Shown piece by piece: positions 11,304 through 22,754 of a DNA stretch of 64,000 nucleotides. Source of the stretch: Phytopythium helicoides (lineage: Eukaryota; Oomycota; Peronosporomycetes; Pythiales; Pythiaceae); contig JANFNE010000010.1 in NCBI GenBank assembly GCA_024867545.1, positions 124,001 to 188,000 of the forward strand. The letters run 5' to 3'. Made by a program: the position numbers and the translations under genes. How positions within the stretch are numbered: position 1 is the first letter of the stretch; every line of letters begins with the position of its first letter. The notes under the pieces were generated by a model. The model was not told the origin of the DNA and searched no databases. It saw only the letters and a list, made by a program, of their open reading frames with translations.

Positions 11304-12809
11304 ATGGCGCAGCTCCTCCGCGCGGCCGGTGCGTCGCTGGCTGCAGCGCCTGCCGCAGGCTCTTGCGTCGCTGATGGCGCTCGCCTGGCGCAGGGAACGG
11401 CAACCTGGACAAGGTGATCGAGCTGCGCGACCAGTGGAACTCGCAGAACAAAAAGGGGGAGACGGGTGCGTGGCGCGCCTCGATGGGCTGAGGGCGAGGC
11501 TGACGCTCGATGCTGCCAGCGCTGCACGTGGCGGTGGCCGAGGACCAGCTGGAGGTCGTCAAGCATCTCGTGTCGCACGGCGCCATGCTCAACCTGCAGG
11601 AGAAGAAGAACAGGTTCACGCCGCTCATGCTCTGCCTCGCGCAGCAGCCGCCGCACTTCGAGGAGATCTTCGCTGCGATCCTCAAGGGCAAGCCCGACCT
11701 GAGCGTGCAGGACTCGGCTGGACAGACTGTCCTCCACCTTGCTACGCGTAGGCGCAGTGTCTTGCTCGTGGTGCTGCTGTTTTCTGACTTGACGCTCGTG
11801 AAATGGATAGAGTTTGAGGAGGTGGACGCGATCGAGATGGTTCTGAAGGCCAAGCCCAAGGTGGACGCCGCAGACGGAAAGAAAATGACAGCTCTACATG
11901 TTGCTGCGGGCAAGGGAACCTCGAGATCCTCCGGATTCTGGTACGCCTCAGAGCCTTCTGGTGAGAGGAAAGTGTCGATATCTGCTAAGGAATCGCAACA
12001 CAGGTTGAGCGAGGCCATGCGAACGTGAACGCTGTGGACGCCAAGGGGAATACCGCGCTGTACGTCTTGGGCTAGCGAGGCGACCTCAACTATAATATCT
12101 GCTAACGGTGCCTCGCTCCTCTTGTCACCAGGCATTGGGCTTGTATCAACAACAGCAGCGATCTCGTTGACATTATCGACTTTTTAGTGCAAAAGGTCCG
12201 GTAGAAGCGCACTATGCTGGCGTATGGAGAGAGTGGTGATACTCACTGCGAGTTCGTGTTCTGTCATTTCAGGGAGCAAAGCCGATCAAAAACGCAGCCG
12301 GAAACACGGCGTTGCACTCTGAGGCCATGCACTGTGACTCGAGCGCGTCATGGCCCACGCCGGCTGCGCAAGCTCTCATCCGTGCGTTCCCTGATATCGT
12401 GACCGAGGTGAACAAAAACAATCAAACGGCGCAGCAGACGTTCGATGCTGGTATTGATGCTGAAGAGGCCGCACCAGCTGACGCACCCGCGGAAGCCTCT
12501 ACATCCGGCAAGCCTGGAAAGGAGAAGCGTCTGAACAAGGCCGAGGCTGCGGCAGAATTCCAGGAGAAGGCGGCAGCCGCCAGAGCTGGTACGTCGACAA
12601 CATCTGCGTGCACTCCTTTATCCGACAAGTCGTAAGTAACGCTTTTTCATACAGCGGCCATCACGCGCACCAAGAACAAGTCCAACAAGCGGTCGGACGG
12701 GAACAGCTCCATGAGTCCGCTGGTGTGGGTCGCCATCGTGCTCGCCCTGCTCGCCGTGCTCTACTCGGTGTTATCGCCCTCGGGCGAGTCAGACGCAGGT
12801 GCCGAGTGA
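11304..12809 (+). CDS. Tail-anchored ankyrin-repeat protein (8 exons)
   Basis: Modelled exons are 11304-11328, 11394-11465, 11520-11747, 11811-11940, 12004-12059, 12132-12195, 12273-12588 and 12655-12809, all with GT-AG introns of 54-77 bp. The joined product shows successive ankyrin repeats ([67 protein letters not shown]). A charged Ala/Glu/Lys region follows. At the extreme C-terminus is a hydrophobic helix ([19 protein letters not shown]) with a ten-residue polar tail, so the protein should be tail-anchored with its ankyrin domain in the cytosol. Frames fit at every junction except one base apparently missing near 11912-11916 (a G run). Without it the repeat GNLEILRIL is out of frame. Partner unknown; ankyrin repeats bind proteins. 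Confidence 0.7.
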
Positions 12810-13060
12810 AAGGTCCTCGGTCTAGCAGATCGCCCAACTGTTGTCAACCTCGTGGTACAGTAAACTGCCTCCAGCAGCATCGATCGATCAATCAAAGCCA
12901 TCAGCATCGCCACACCACTTCAACGCAGTTCCTAACACTGCCTCATCGTCTAACTGTTAGAGTTCTGCCTCCTCCCCCCTGCTTTTCGTCCAATCAAATC
13001 GGCTGGCGCCGCTCGCTCGCTTCCAGCCATCGCCATCAACCGACGCCACCACTTACAGCC
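12810..13060 (+). promoter_or_regulatory. Short promoter region of the Mtr4 gene with CCAAT box
   Basis: A CCAAT box (12990-12994, followed by CAAATC) lies 67 bp before the Mtr4 start codon, in a pyrimidine-rich leader. The reading frame stays open through the leader, so an upstream start would be possible, but no upstream methionine has Mtr4-like sequence after it. Confidence 0.4.
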
Positions 13061-16000
13061 ATGGCGGACGAGGAGCTGGACCTGTTCGGCGCCTTTGACG
13101 ACGCGGGCGCCACGCTCACCACCGAGGAGCGCGCCGAGGCGTCGGCCGCGTCGTCGACCGCGAAGCGAAAGGCGCCGCCGGCTGCGGACGCGGCGGACGA
13201 GCGCGCGGCGTCTCCGCCGGCCAAGAAGCAGCAGACGCCCGAGGAGACAGGCGCCAAGCCCAAGGAGGAGGCCAAGCCGGCGTCCACGAGCCTCAAGGTC
13301 GTCGCGGGCAAGCACATCGATGCCACGCCGGCGGGCGCGGCCGGCGGCAAGGACACGCCCGGCGTGGTGGCGACGGGCACGCAGCAGAAGAACCTCATCT
13401 CGTTCTCGGTCTACCCGCCCGAGTACGAGGTCAAGCCCACGGAGGGCGCCATGATGCGCAACCCCGCCAAGACGTACCCGTTCACGCTCGACCCCTTCCA
13501 GCAGCAGGCGGTCGACTACATTGAGTCGGGCGAGTCGGTGCTCGTGTCGGCGCACACGTCGGCCGGTAAGACGGCCGTCGCAGAGTACGCCATCGCCAAG
13601 TCGCTGAGAGACAAACAGCGAGTCATCTACACGTCGCCCATCAAGGCGTTGAGCAACCAGAAGTACCGAGACCTGGAGGAGGAGTTTGGCGACGTCGGAC
13701 TCATGACCGGTGATATTACGATCAACCCGTCGGCCACATGCCTCATCATGACGACCGAGATTCTGCGGTCCATGCTCTACCGCGGCTCCGAGGTCATGCG
13801 CGAAGTCGCCTGGGTCATCTACGACGAGATCCACTACATGCGTGACAAGGAGCGCGGTGTCGTCTGGGAGGAGAGTATCATCCTGCTCCCGCACAAGGTG
13901 CGCTTCGTGTTCCTGTCGGCAACGATCCCCAACTCGAAGGAGTTTGCGGGCTGGATCTGCCACATTCACCACCAGCCGTGCCACGTTGTGTACACCGACT
14001 ACCGTCCGACTCCGCTGCAGCACTACATATTCCCGGCCGGAGGCAACGGGCTGCACCTTGTTGTCGACGAGAAGGGCAAGTTCCGCGAGGACAACTTCCA
14101 GAAGGCGATTGCGACGCTGTCGGCATCGACCGCAGAGAATGATCTTGAGTTGTCCAGCCACGGAAGTGGAAACAAGCGCCGCAAGGGTGGTAAGGGTGGT
14201 GGTAATCCCAAGAAGAAGATCGGGACGGACGTGTTCCGCATCGTTAAGCTCATCATGGAACGCCAGTACGATCCTGTGATTATTTTCTCGTTCAGCAAGC
14301 GCGAGTGCGAGGCATACGCGCTGCTCATGTCCAAGCTCGACTTTAATACGGAAGAAGAGAAGCAGTCGATCGACCAGCTTTTCAAGAATGCGATGGACTC
14401 GCTATCAGACGATGACAAGGCGCTGCCACAAGTTGATTCGATCCTGCCGCTGCTGCGCCGTGGTATTGGCATCCATCACGGCGGATTGCTCCCGATTCTG
14501 AAGGAAGTGATCGAGATTCTCTTCGGTGAGGGCCTGTTGAAGTGCTTGTTTGCGACGGAGACGTTTTCGATGGGTCTCAACATGCCTGCCAAGACGGTTG
14601 TGTTCACAAACGCACGCAAATACGACGGAAAGGACTTCCGCTGGATCACGTCCGGCGAGTACATTCAGATGTCAGGTCGTGCCGGTCGTCGCTCTCTCGA
14701 TGCACGAGGTATTGTTATTCAGATGCTGACGGAGCAGATGGAGCCGCAAGTGTGTAAGAGCATCCTGTACGGTCAGGCGGACCCGCTCTTCAGTACTTTC
14801 CACCTCGGCTACAACATGCTTCTGAATCTGTTGCGTGTCGAGGACGCTGACCCGGAGTACATGATCAAGCAGTCGTTCCACCAGTTCCAGAACGAGCAAG
14901 CCGCGCCAGCGCTCGAGGAGGCACTTGACCGGATGCGCGAGTCTCGTGACCAGATTGTGATCAAGAACGAGGAAGAGGTTGCCGAGTACTACTACTTGTC
15001 CAAGTCTCTTGTGAGGCTCAAGGAAGAGTTCCTTGCTGTTCGCAACAAGCCCTGACATCGTCACACGATTCCTGAATGGCGGTCGCTTGGTGAAGCTGTA
15101 CAACCGCTCGGGCGATGAGAGCAAGGAGTGGGATTGGGGTGTGATTGTGAACTTTACAACCAAGAATGCGAGCGACTCGACGTCAGCTAACCCCGACACA
15201 GTTGTACATGTTCTCCTCAACTGCGTCAACGGTGAGTCGTCCTCTGCCCAACAAAGCACGGAGCTCCCGTCGCCAGCCCCGATCGGCTCGATGGGTCTTA
15301 CCTCGACCAAGTACGAGATGAAGATCTGCCCTGTTCCTCTGGAGCTCCTGAATGAGCTGTCCTCGCTGCGTGTTTACATCCCCAAGGATCTGCGCACTCT
15401 TGAGAGCCGGCAAGCAGTAGGAAAGTCGGTCAAGGAGGTGTTGCGTCGTTTCCCGCAGGGTGTTCCGCTGCTTGATCCCATCGAGGACATGGATATCAAG
15501 GACGAGCAGTTTACGCGTGTCATCAAGAAGACTGCGGATGCCGAAGAGAAGCTCAAGAGCTCCCCGTTCCACTCCGCGGCCGACAAGGACTCGCGTTTCG
15601 CTCTCTACAACGAGAAGATGGAGAGCGAAGCCAAAATGCGCGAGCTCGAGCGCCAAATCAAGGAGTCGAAGTCGCTTGTTCTGCGAGATGACCTGCGTCG
15701 TCGGCGGCGTGTGTTGCGGCGACTCGAGTTTGTCGACCCGGAGGGCGTGATTCAGCGCAAGGGCCGTACCGCGTGTGAGGTGTCGACCGCCGATGAGCTG
15801 CTGGTGACGGAGATGATCTTCAACGGCCAATTCAACGACCTGACAGTCAACGAGACCGTCGCGTTGCTGAGTTGCCTCATCAACACGGAGAAGAAGAAGG
15901 AGACCGATAAGCCTCCGGCTGCCGAAAACCTCGAGGCTCCTGTGCGCCAGCTGCGCGAGACAGCGCGCCGCGTTGCCAAGGTGATGCAGGATGCCAAGAT

Positions 16001-16277
16001 TGCGATCGATGTGGACGAGTACGCCGACTCGTTTAACACGAGCCTCGTGGACGTGGTGATTGCGTGGTGCCAAGGTGCCAAGTTCTCGCAGATCTGCAAG
16101 ATGACGGACGCGTTCGAGGGCACCATCATCCGCTGTCTGCGCCGGCTGGAGGAGCTGCTTCGGCAGCTGACGCTCGCGGCGCACACCATCGGAGACATCG
16201 AGCTAGAGAAGAAGTTCGACGAGGGTGGCAAGAAGCTCAAGCGCGACATTGTCTTCGCCGCCTCGCTGTATCTGTAA
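13061..16277 (+). CDS. MTR4: Exosome-associated DExH RNA helicase Mtr4 (SKIV2L2), one +1 frame break
   Basis: ATP-dependent 3'-5' RNA helicase that feeds RNAs to the nuclear exosome (TRAMP-type complexes). Start at 13061 ([12 protein letters not shown]). An acidic/Ala-rich N-terminus of ~120 residues precedes the helicase core. Motif I is AHTSAGKT, motif Ia [10 protein letters not shown], motif II DEIHYM, motif III LSATIPN, and motif [11 protein letters not shown]. The inserted arch and the C-terminal DSHCT domain ([18 protein letters not shown] to FAASLYL at the very end, typical of the family) are also present. The frame breaks at 15050-15055, where AAG CCC is followed by TGA. Reading one base further on gives [13 protein letters not shown], which continues the family sequence with no residue lost, so this is a one-base shift and not an intron. 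Either a consensus error or +1 recoding; an inactivated copy of an essential gene is less likely. Total length is about 1,070 residues, normal for Mtr4. Confidence 0.93.
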
Positions 16278-16583
16278 GCAGCAGCACGACCAAATACACT
16301 CCTGTTTCACTCTGTAGGCTTGTCAGTCATCCAGGACCACTGCACTTTGACTGCCTGGAGGTCATCATCAACTCGGGGAAGAGGTCCAGCGCCGTGACAC
16401 CAAAGTCTCACTTGGCAGCTTCATCTGAGACCACCTTGTCAACGATGAGCTGACCACCCCATCCCCCTGTCGACCTCCAGCAGCTTGTCTGACTGCCACG
16501 GCCCTTACATGTGTACGCAGTCAAGTCTGCCCATTCCTCAACCTTCCCTCCACCACTCACCGCCTCCCGTTGCCAGCTTCACC
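16278..16583 (+). other. Intergenic region between Mtr4 and hydrolase A
   Basis: No gene seen. It holds the Mtr4 3' end and the promoter and leader of hydrolase A; the leader is pyrimidine-rich just before the ATG at 16584. Confidence 0.35.
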
Positions 16584-17662
16584 ATGTCCCCGTCACGCCT
16601 CGAGCAGCACATGGCGTCCAAGTACGCGGCGCAGCGCGCCTACACGGCCGAGACCATCCAGAAAGCCAAGGTCGCGACAGGCGTCTCGCTCGCGTACGTC
16701 ATCCAGGAGAGCGAGCACGCGCAGGAGCCGAGCGAGGAGGTCCGAGTGGTGCTCGTTATGGGCTACAGCTACCGCAAGGAGGAGTGGGCGCCCATCGTCG
16801 ATGGGCTGCTGACGCTATGGCAGGCCAAACATACCGACAAGAAGCTCAAGGTGCTGACGCTCGACAACCGCGGCGTCGGACACTCGGACGCGCCGTGGGG
16901 GAAGTACTCGACCTCGGGCATGGCCAAGGACACGCTTGCACTCATGGACCACATCGGGTGGAAGACCTTCCACCTCGTCGGCACTAGGTATGTAGTCCCG
17001 GTGTTGCTAATGGAGACTGCGCCAAGCTCACTTTTCGCTTTTGTATGACCAGCATGGGCGGCATGATCTCGCAGGAGATGTGCCTTGCCGCGCCAGAGCG
17101 CATCCAGTCGCTGTCTCTGGTCGTGTCGGCGCGCGGAAAGTTCACGCCGGCTGCCTCTGCATACCCGTCGATTCTCACGACGCTCACGTCGTCCGACTCG
17201 GCCAAAATTGTCAATGCTATGCTATCGTTCCTGTACCCACAGGGTTTCCTGGAGACCAAGAACGGCGACAACGGCACCATGAAGGACGTCGTGTTCAAGT
17301 ACCACACGGAGGTGGCAGCGACGAACGGTGCACCTCCTGCTTCTGGCGCGCTCGGGCAGACCGCTGCGCTCGTGCTCCACTACGTCTCGGACGACAAGCT
17401 GCGCAAGATCCGCGACCATGGGTACCCGATCCTCATCGTCGGTGCTCGCCAGGACCTGTGCATCGATGTCTCGCATGCTCTTCACTTCAAGGACGTGCTT
17501 GCGAGCGATCACACTGACTTTGTCATGTACGAGGATGCTGGCCACGCCGTCTTCCTCAGCACATTGACGAAGTCGCTGATAACCTCATCAGCACTTTCCT
17601 GCGCGCGTGAAATAGTTGAAAGTGAAAAGGTCTCTGTCAAGTTGCTGCATGTGCAGGCATAA
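16584..17662 (+). CDS. Alpha/beta hydrolase A (catalytic-serine codon split by intron; 3' frame break)
   Basis: Exons 16584-16987 and 17053-17662 with a 65-bp GT-AG intron. The intron divides the nucleophile serine codon (AG|C) in the elbow GTSMGG. The fold is typical: an early strand with VVLVMGYSY, the oxyanion region, LDNRGVGHSDAP, the nucleophile elbow, an acid region around ILIVGARQDLCI and the catalytic His in DAGHAV. Soon after the His, near 17557, the frame departs from its paralogues. One base less in a C run would explain it; the alternative frame reads HIDEVADNLISTF and stops at 17610, matching B and D. As printed, the last ~30 residues are therefore probably wrong. Tail to tail with hydrolase B, 59 bp apart. 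Substrate unknown; the family includes esterases and C-C hydrolases. Confidence 0.82.
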
Positions 17663-17721
17663 AACACGAAGTCGTGTTGATCGTATGGTCTTTTATCTCA
17701 AACATATCTGACCTTGGGACA

Positions 17722-18867
17722 CTAGTTAGTTGGAGCACTCGTGATGGTGCGAAGAATTTCGCCAGCTACTTCATCGAGATATTGCACAAAAACGCCGTGA
17801 CCAGCATCTTGGTACATCACGAGGCGAACGTTGTCGCTGGCCAGGTGCTCATATAGAGTTTTTGCTTCTCGAGCAGGAACAACGACATCTTCGGACGCTC
17901 CAATCACCATGATCGGGTAGGTGCGGTGGTCACGAATCGTCTGCAAGCGTTCATCGGAAACGTAGTGCGACATAATTGCAGCACTCTGTCCGACGAACCC
18001 AAATACTCGAGGTGTCTCGCGGTTGTCGACGAGATGTTTATGGCACTCATACAATGCTTCGTAGACACTGCGACCTGAAGCACCATCCGGGTCGTCGATT
18101 TCCATTTCCCGAGACAGAAACTCGGCCGGGTACAGTACCATGAGCAAGTTGTGCGTCTCAACATCAGTGTCTCCATACACCAGCGTCTTGGACATTGGCG
18201 ATATTCCTTGATAAGCAGGAATGAATCGTCCTCGGGTCGTGCAAAGCAAGGAAAGAGAGTCAATACGCTCCGGAGCGAGTGCTGCAATCTCCAGCGAGAT
18301 CATTCCTCCCAAGCTACGAGAACGGGACCTGATGTCAGTCCATTGCAGCCAGACACTCCCCAATAAACCGACTAACATGCTCACAACGAACCTGTAGCCA
18401 ATTACATGCGAATGAGTCCAGCCGACGTGATCCAGTAGCGCGAGCGCGTCTTCTGCCATTTGCTGTGTCGTGTACGGACCCAGAGGAGATGTTGAGCCCC
18501 CAACGCCGCGGTTGTCGAAAGTGAGAACCGTCAGGCGAGCGTCCGAGCTGTTTGGGTGCTGTTGTTCCCATTGGTTAAGCATTGTCTCGATCGTTGGAGT
18601 CCACGTTTCTTTTGTGTTGAGAAACCCCATGACCAGGAGAACTCGGACTTCTTGGGAATTCTTGTCACCAGGAGCTGCGTCGAGAGAGCGGGAATGAAGT
18701 GCGTATTCCATCGTGATCCCAGTTTTGATTTTTGCGCGATGGATTCGTTCTTTTCCAAAGTGCAGCGGCGCAGTGAATGCCGCATCGAGATGACGCTGAA
18801 GTCGAAAGCCGCGTCTTCCCGTGCCCACCCCCGCTGCAGTGGAAGTTGTTGTCGTAGTGAAGCTCAT
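17722..18867 (-). CDS. Alpha/beta hydrolase B
   Basis: Exons on the minus strand are 18867-18392 and 18313-17722. The 78-bp intron splits the nucleophile serine codon exactly as in A and C (GYS-LGG). That intron is a multiple of three and has no stop codon, so its retention would insert 26 residues into the nucleophile elbow and should abolish activity. The spliced product is 355 residues. Visible motifs are [23 protein letters not shown], the acid loop GASEDVVVP and the catalytic His in DAGHGV. Frame fully intact. Paralogue of A, C and D in the same cluster. Probably cytosolic: no signal peptide. Substrate not predictable. Confidence 0.88.
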   Translation of the reverse strand: MSFTTTTTSTAAGVGTGRRGFRLQRHLDAAFTAPLHFGKERIHRAKIKTGITMEYALHSRSLDAAPGDKNSQEVRVLLVMGFLNTKETWTPTIETMLNQWEQQHPNSSDARLTVLTFDNRGVGGSTSPLGPYTTQQMAEDALALLDHVGWTHSHVIGYRFVVSMLVGLLGSVWLQWTDIRSRSRSLGGMISLEIAALAPERIDSLSLLCTTRGRFIPAYQGISPMSKTLVYGDTDVETHNLLMVLYPAEFLSREMEIDDPDGASGRSVYEALYECHKHLVDNRETPRVFGFVGQSAAIMSHYVSDERLQTIRDHRTYPIMVIGASEDVVVPAREAKTLYEHLASDNVRLVMYQDAGHGVFVQYLDEVAGEILRTITSAPTN

Positions 18868-19159
18868 GATGCTGTTCAGATGCCGATTCGCTTCAATTGC
18901 GGACTAGCCAGAAAATGCGGAAATGGGAACTTCGGCGTCCAAGCATTCTCCATGTGATGCCATCGAGTGTTCCGCGAGACGTCATCGCCGCACGTTGAAG
19001 CTGCAAAAACGAGAAGACCAACGCTCTGTGAATCAAAATGTCTGAATGAATGCATTGACGTGTCAAGTTGAAGCGCCTCCAATCGCTGAAGGAATCGCTG
19101 GATGACACAACAAACGTCTACAGCAGACAAAAGAACACGTTCCCACTTAGTCATGCCAC
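18868..19159. other. Intergenic region between hydrolases B and C
   Basis: Nothing recognisable. B and C are both on the minus strand, so this should carry the promoter of B and the 3' end of C. Confidence 0.3.
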
Positions 19160-20305
19160 TCATGCTCTGTCTACTCGGCTCAATGAACAATCGAAGGATC
19201 CAAGAGCTTCTGCACCATAGCCGCCGCGATCTCGTCGCTGAACTGCACAGTCACGCCGTGACCGCCCTTGTCGAAGAAGAGCGTCTCGACGTGCTTGCCA
19301 GACAAGGTGCTTGTGCAACGTGAGCGACTCCTGCGTTGGAATGAGAATATCCATCATGCTACCCACTATGAGGATCGGAAAACCGGCGGCGTTGATCGCT
19401 GCGAGTCGTTCGTCCGACACAAAGTGTGTACGAACTGCCAAGAGCTGGCCAACCAAGCCGAAGAAAGTCGGCGATATGCGCGTCTTGGCCTTGGTTTCGT
19501 GGAAAGTGAACAGCACATCGCGCACGGATGCGTCCGAGTCGGCCATCTTGTTGTCAAGGAAGGCGTCCGGGTACAGCAGTTCGAGCGAGAACTTGGCGAT
19601 CTTGGCAGGATCCTTTGCGAATGTGGATCCGCGGAGCGGCTTTCCGGACCGCGGGTCGGCCGTGTACTTTCCGCGGGTCGTGACCATGAGGGTGAGCGAT
19701 TCAACTCGTTTGGGTGCTGCGGACGCAAGCTCAAGCGAGATCATACCGCCCATGCTGCAAACGACATGGAGAGTGAGCTATGAGAAGGAATGGAAACCAG
19801 CGCAGAACAAGCACCGATAATCCTACCTTATGCCGGCGATATGCGCCGTTTTCCAGCCGAGGTGATCCATGAGTGCGAGCGCGTCCTCCGCCATTTGACT
19901 TGTCGTGTATCGCCACCATGGAGCGTCTGACCCGCCAACCCCGCGGTTGTCAAAGCTCACAATCTTGAGAGACTTGCCCTTGGACTCGCCCCACGTCGCC
20001 AGCAAATGGTCGACAGTCGCAGCCCACGACTCCTTGGGTTGCAAGAAGCCCATAATGAGCACCAGCCGCACCTCAGAGTCGCCATTGCTGTCCAGGGCTT
20101 CGGTGGTAGTTGAGTGAAGCGTGTACTCGACCGTGATGCCAGTCGAAAGCGACGCCTTCGATTCGCTCCAGTCGGGTAGAGCTTCGAAGACGAGTACAGC
20201 GCGTCCACCTGACGCTGCGTCGACACGCCAGTCGCGGATACGATGGTCGGCGAGGCCATTGCGAGTCGTCCTATCAGTCGCTGGCGAATTCGAGAATGGT
20301 CTCAT
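19160..20305 (-). CDS. Alpha/beta hydrolase C (one frame break near the C-terminus)
   Basis: Exons on the minus strand are 20305-19827 and 19754-19160, with a 72-bp intron at the same position as in A and B (AG|C of the nucleophile serine, GIS-MGGM). The start at 20305 (MRPFSNSPATD) is preferred over a methionine 32 codons upstream; neither is certain. Motifs are [27 protein letters not shown] and the acid loop MMDILIP. As printed, the frame is lost after LTLHKHL near 19311. Removing one C restores LSGKHVETLFFDKGGHGV, which contains the catalytic His and aligns residue for residue with D, with a stop at 19180. The break thus removes an essential residue unless it is a consensus error. Confidence 0.82.
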
Positions 20306-20588
20306 CGGAGCTGTTTGATTCGGAGACCGAGTGAGCATGAGATGCAAAGGAGAGAGGCATTGAGCCCAGAGGCAGAAACAGGACGTGCATGAAGAGCCCA
20401 CGAAGATGGGAAGGCCCGTGGAATGGGAATGATGTCGTCAACGTTGTTGCCGTTGCCTTTCAAGTTCAGCCCCGCATGGCAAGCAAGCACCACCACCAAG
20501 AATAAAGCGAATGCGTATGAGTGTGTACGGATTGAGATTGAGATGGAGATTGCGCTCCCACTGTGCATTTCTTGTGTGACGTGTCCGT
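20306..20588. other. Intergenic region between hydrolase C and EH1
   Basis: No gene recognised; promoter of hydrolase C and 3' end of EH1 are expected here. Confidence 0.3.
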
Positions 20589-21791
20589 CTACACGCGGCT
20601 GACAGGCGTGTTAATGGTGGCGAGCCAACTCAGCAGAGCCTTGTTCACCTCCTCGGGTTGCTCCATCAGCACCCAGTGACCGGCCTCCTTCACGTACACC
20701 GTCTCGAGGTTCGGCATGAACTTGGCCATCTCGGCACCCATCTCGGGCTTCAGCACCGGGTCGTCCGCCGCAGCGATGAACAGCGCACGGTGTGGAATGA
20801 TGTCTGGCAGGTTGAGCTCCGTCTCGAAATCGATTGCAGTCGTTCCGTACGTCCGGATCGCGCTCGTGAAGCCTGCCTTGGAGTACGTCTGGACGTAGTA
20901 CTGCAGCTCTTCCTCGCTCATGAAGTTCGGCGGGTCTGAGTACACGGGGTGCTCAAAGTCGGTACCAGCCTTTGCGATCATCTCCGGCAGCGGCAGGCGG
21001 TTCGGGTAGGACGCCCACTCGGTCGGTCGGCGGAAGAGTGCGCGGAAAATGCGCTCGGGAGATTTGTCGAGCACCTTGCCGGCGTTCTCCGAGTCCGCGA
21101 GCCACAGCTGGTACTCGAACTGCGGGACGTGCTTGGCCATTACCTCGAGCGAAATGTACTGGCGACGCGGAGGGAGGTAGGGCGTGCAGACACCGCAGAC
21201 AGCAATTACGCGCTCTGGGTGGTAAAGACACATGCGCCAAACAAACTTTCCACCCCAGTCATGACCAAGGAACACAGCCTTCGGGATGTTGATCGCGTCT
21301 GGAATCGTGAAGGCCATCGGTTAGTTTGCTGGTCCTTAGAATTGAATCGCAAGACACCGTCGAACACATACCGAGCAGAGCAGCGAGGTCATCCGTGTTC
21401 TTCTTGGTGCCGTACGCTTCCAGGTTCTGCGGTGTTGAGCTCTGGCCGTAACCGCGCATGTCTGCAGAGTGCACAATAGTTAGCTCCTTGTCCGAGCGCA
21501 ACACTCTCGCTGTTTCTCGCTTACCAGGTACGATCAGGCGGTACTTGGGACTCAGCGCACGAATCTGGTGCTGTTGCATGTGCGAAGAAGGAAGCGTTAG
21601 GTTCCAATCCAGTCAACACACAGCGATGAATGACTTACGCGCCAGCCAAACCAGAGGTCGGGCCAACCGTGGACCATGACGATCGGAAGACCATCGCTCG
21701 GACCAGCCTCCACATAATGGAGCTGCACGCCGTCCGTGACGGTAACGAATTTGTGCTGCCACTCGGGGTCGATGAGCGCTGACTTGGCCAT
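20589..21791 (-). CDS. Epoxide hydrolase-like alpha/beta hydrolase EH1
   Basis: Four exons on the minus strand: 21791-21639, 21570-21525, 21461-21372 and 21298-20589 (999 coding bases, 332 residues, all junctions in phase). Features of soluble epoxide hydrolases are plain. HGWPDLWFGWR carries the HGxP oxyanion motif, and DMRGYGQSS follows. GHDWGG carries the nucleophile Asp. A cap domain of ~110 residues follows, then the acid loop ADDPVL and the catalytic His in AGHWVL. It would hydrate epoxides to diols via an alkyl-enzyme ester. No signal peptide, so probably cytosolic. Haloalkane dehalogenases share the fold, but the motifs fit epoxide hydrolase better. EH2 has the same exon lengths; EH3 the same intron positions. 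Confidence 0.9.
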
Positions 21792-22440
21792 GGTGTCTTC
21801 ACTCGTCACTTGGTTTGTACTCGGAAGATTTGAGAATGAGCGTGTCGTCACGGGTCCGTTAATCCATTAACAAGCTGGCCAGGGCCCGACCCATGTCGAG
21901 TCGACATCACTCATACAAGCAGCGACTGCCGATCTTTGTAGCCGTTGCAGCGGCTGGGAACGAAGCAAACCAATCGCATGAGCACCATCCTGGGAAAAAC
22001 AGTCGACTCGACACTCACATCCAATGGAGGCCATCACTGACATCGTGCATAGACGAGGAAGTGTATTGGCGAGACAACGCTCAAGCATGAGGGGCGGCAG
22101 AGTACACTACCAAGCATGAAGGCTTCTCTCTCGCTGTCGGCATTATGGTAGCTCTCGGCAGATTGACGTCACGGAGATCCAGCTGATGCGCAATCGGGGC
22201 TAACGCAACGATTGTGATGTGAATGACCTGGCGCTGCTCCAACTTCGATTCACGCGATCCTTGATTGACGGTGTGACGGAAATCGATGCCACAAACGAGA
22301 AATGGGTCTGAGTTGAGGTGCTCGAAGCCAAACTTCGCCGTCACGAGAAGCTGATCGTCGCACAGTAAAACAAGAGTGTAAACGTGCGGAGATGACGCTA
22401 CGTTCATGACGCGTTGTACCTTTACTGCTTCGCGTAATCT
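21792..22440. other. EH1 5' flank, duplicated in front of EH2
   Basis: No gene supported. Part of it is shared with the 5' flank of EH2: 21970-22020 and 32976-33026 both contain atcctgggaaaaacagtcga after an AATCGCATGAGCAC context, and the segments adjoining the start codons also match. The EH duplication therefore included at least ~240 bp of upstream DNA. Confidence 0.6.
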
Positions 22441-22754
22441 GTGTTTACAGCCATGGCTGAGGAAGTTGTCGACGAAACAGTTTCGGTTATCGCTTCAACA
22501 TTGACACATCTCGAGCGCCAACCGGAATGTAGTTGCCCAGGAAAGACTCACAGAGTGAACTCGAGGATTCTGATGTGTGTTCTTGGCGAACCATTGAAAA
22601 CTGGATGCAGATGGTATGCACGTCTGAGATGCAGGGTGTGCAGCACTTCTCTTGGCCACCACCTTCATTTTGGGAAACGTGGGTTGCACGAAGAGTTGGA
22701 GTAACAGCACGAGTGCGGCAGAATCCGTGAAGCTCGTCAGCTACATCGACTTCA

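Noticed and set aside
12608..13060. Extended N-terminus for Mtr4
   Set aside because: The frame is open by chance through the last exon of the ankyrin gene and the leader; the ankyrin stop and a CCAAT box lie in it.
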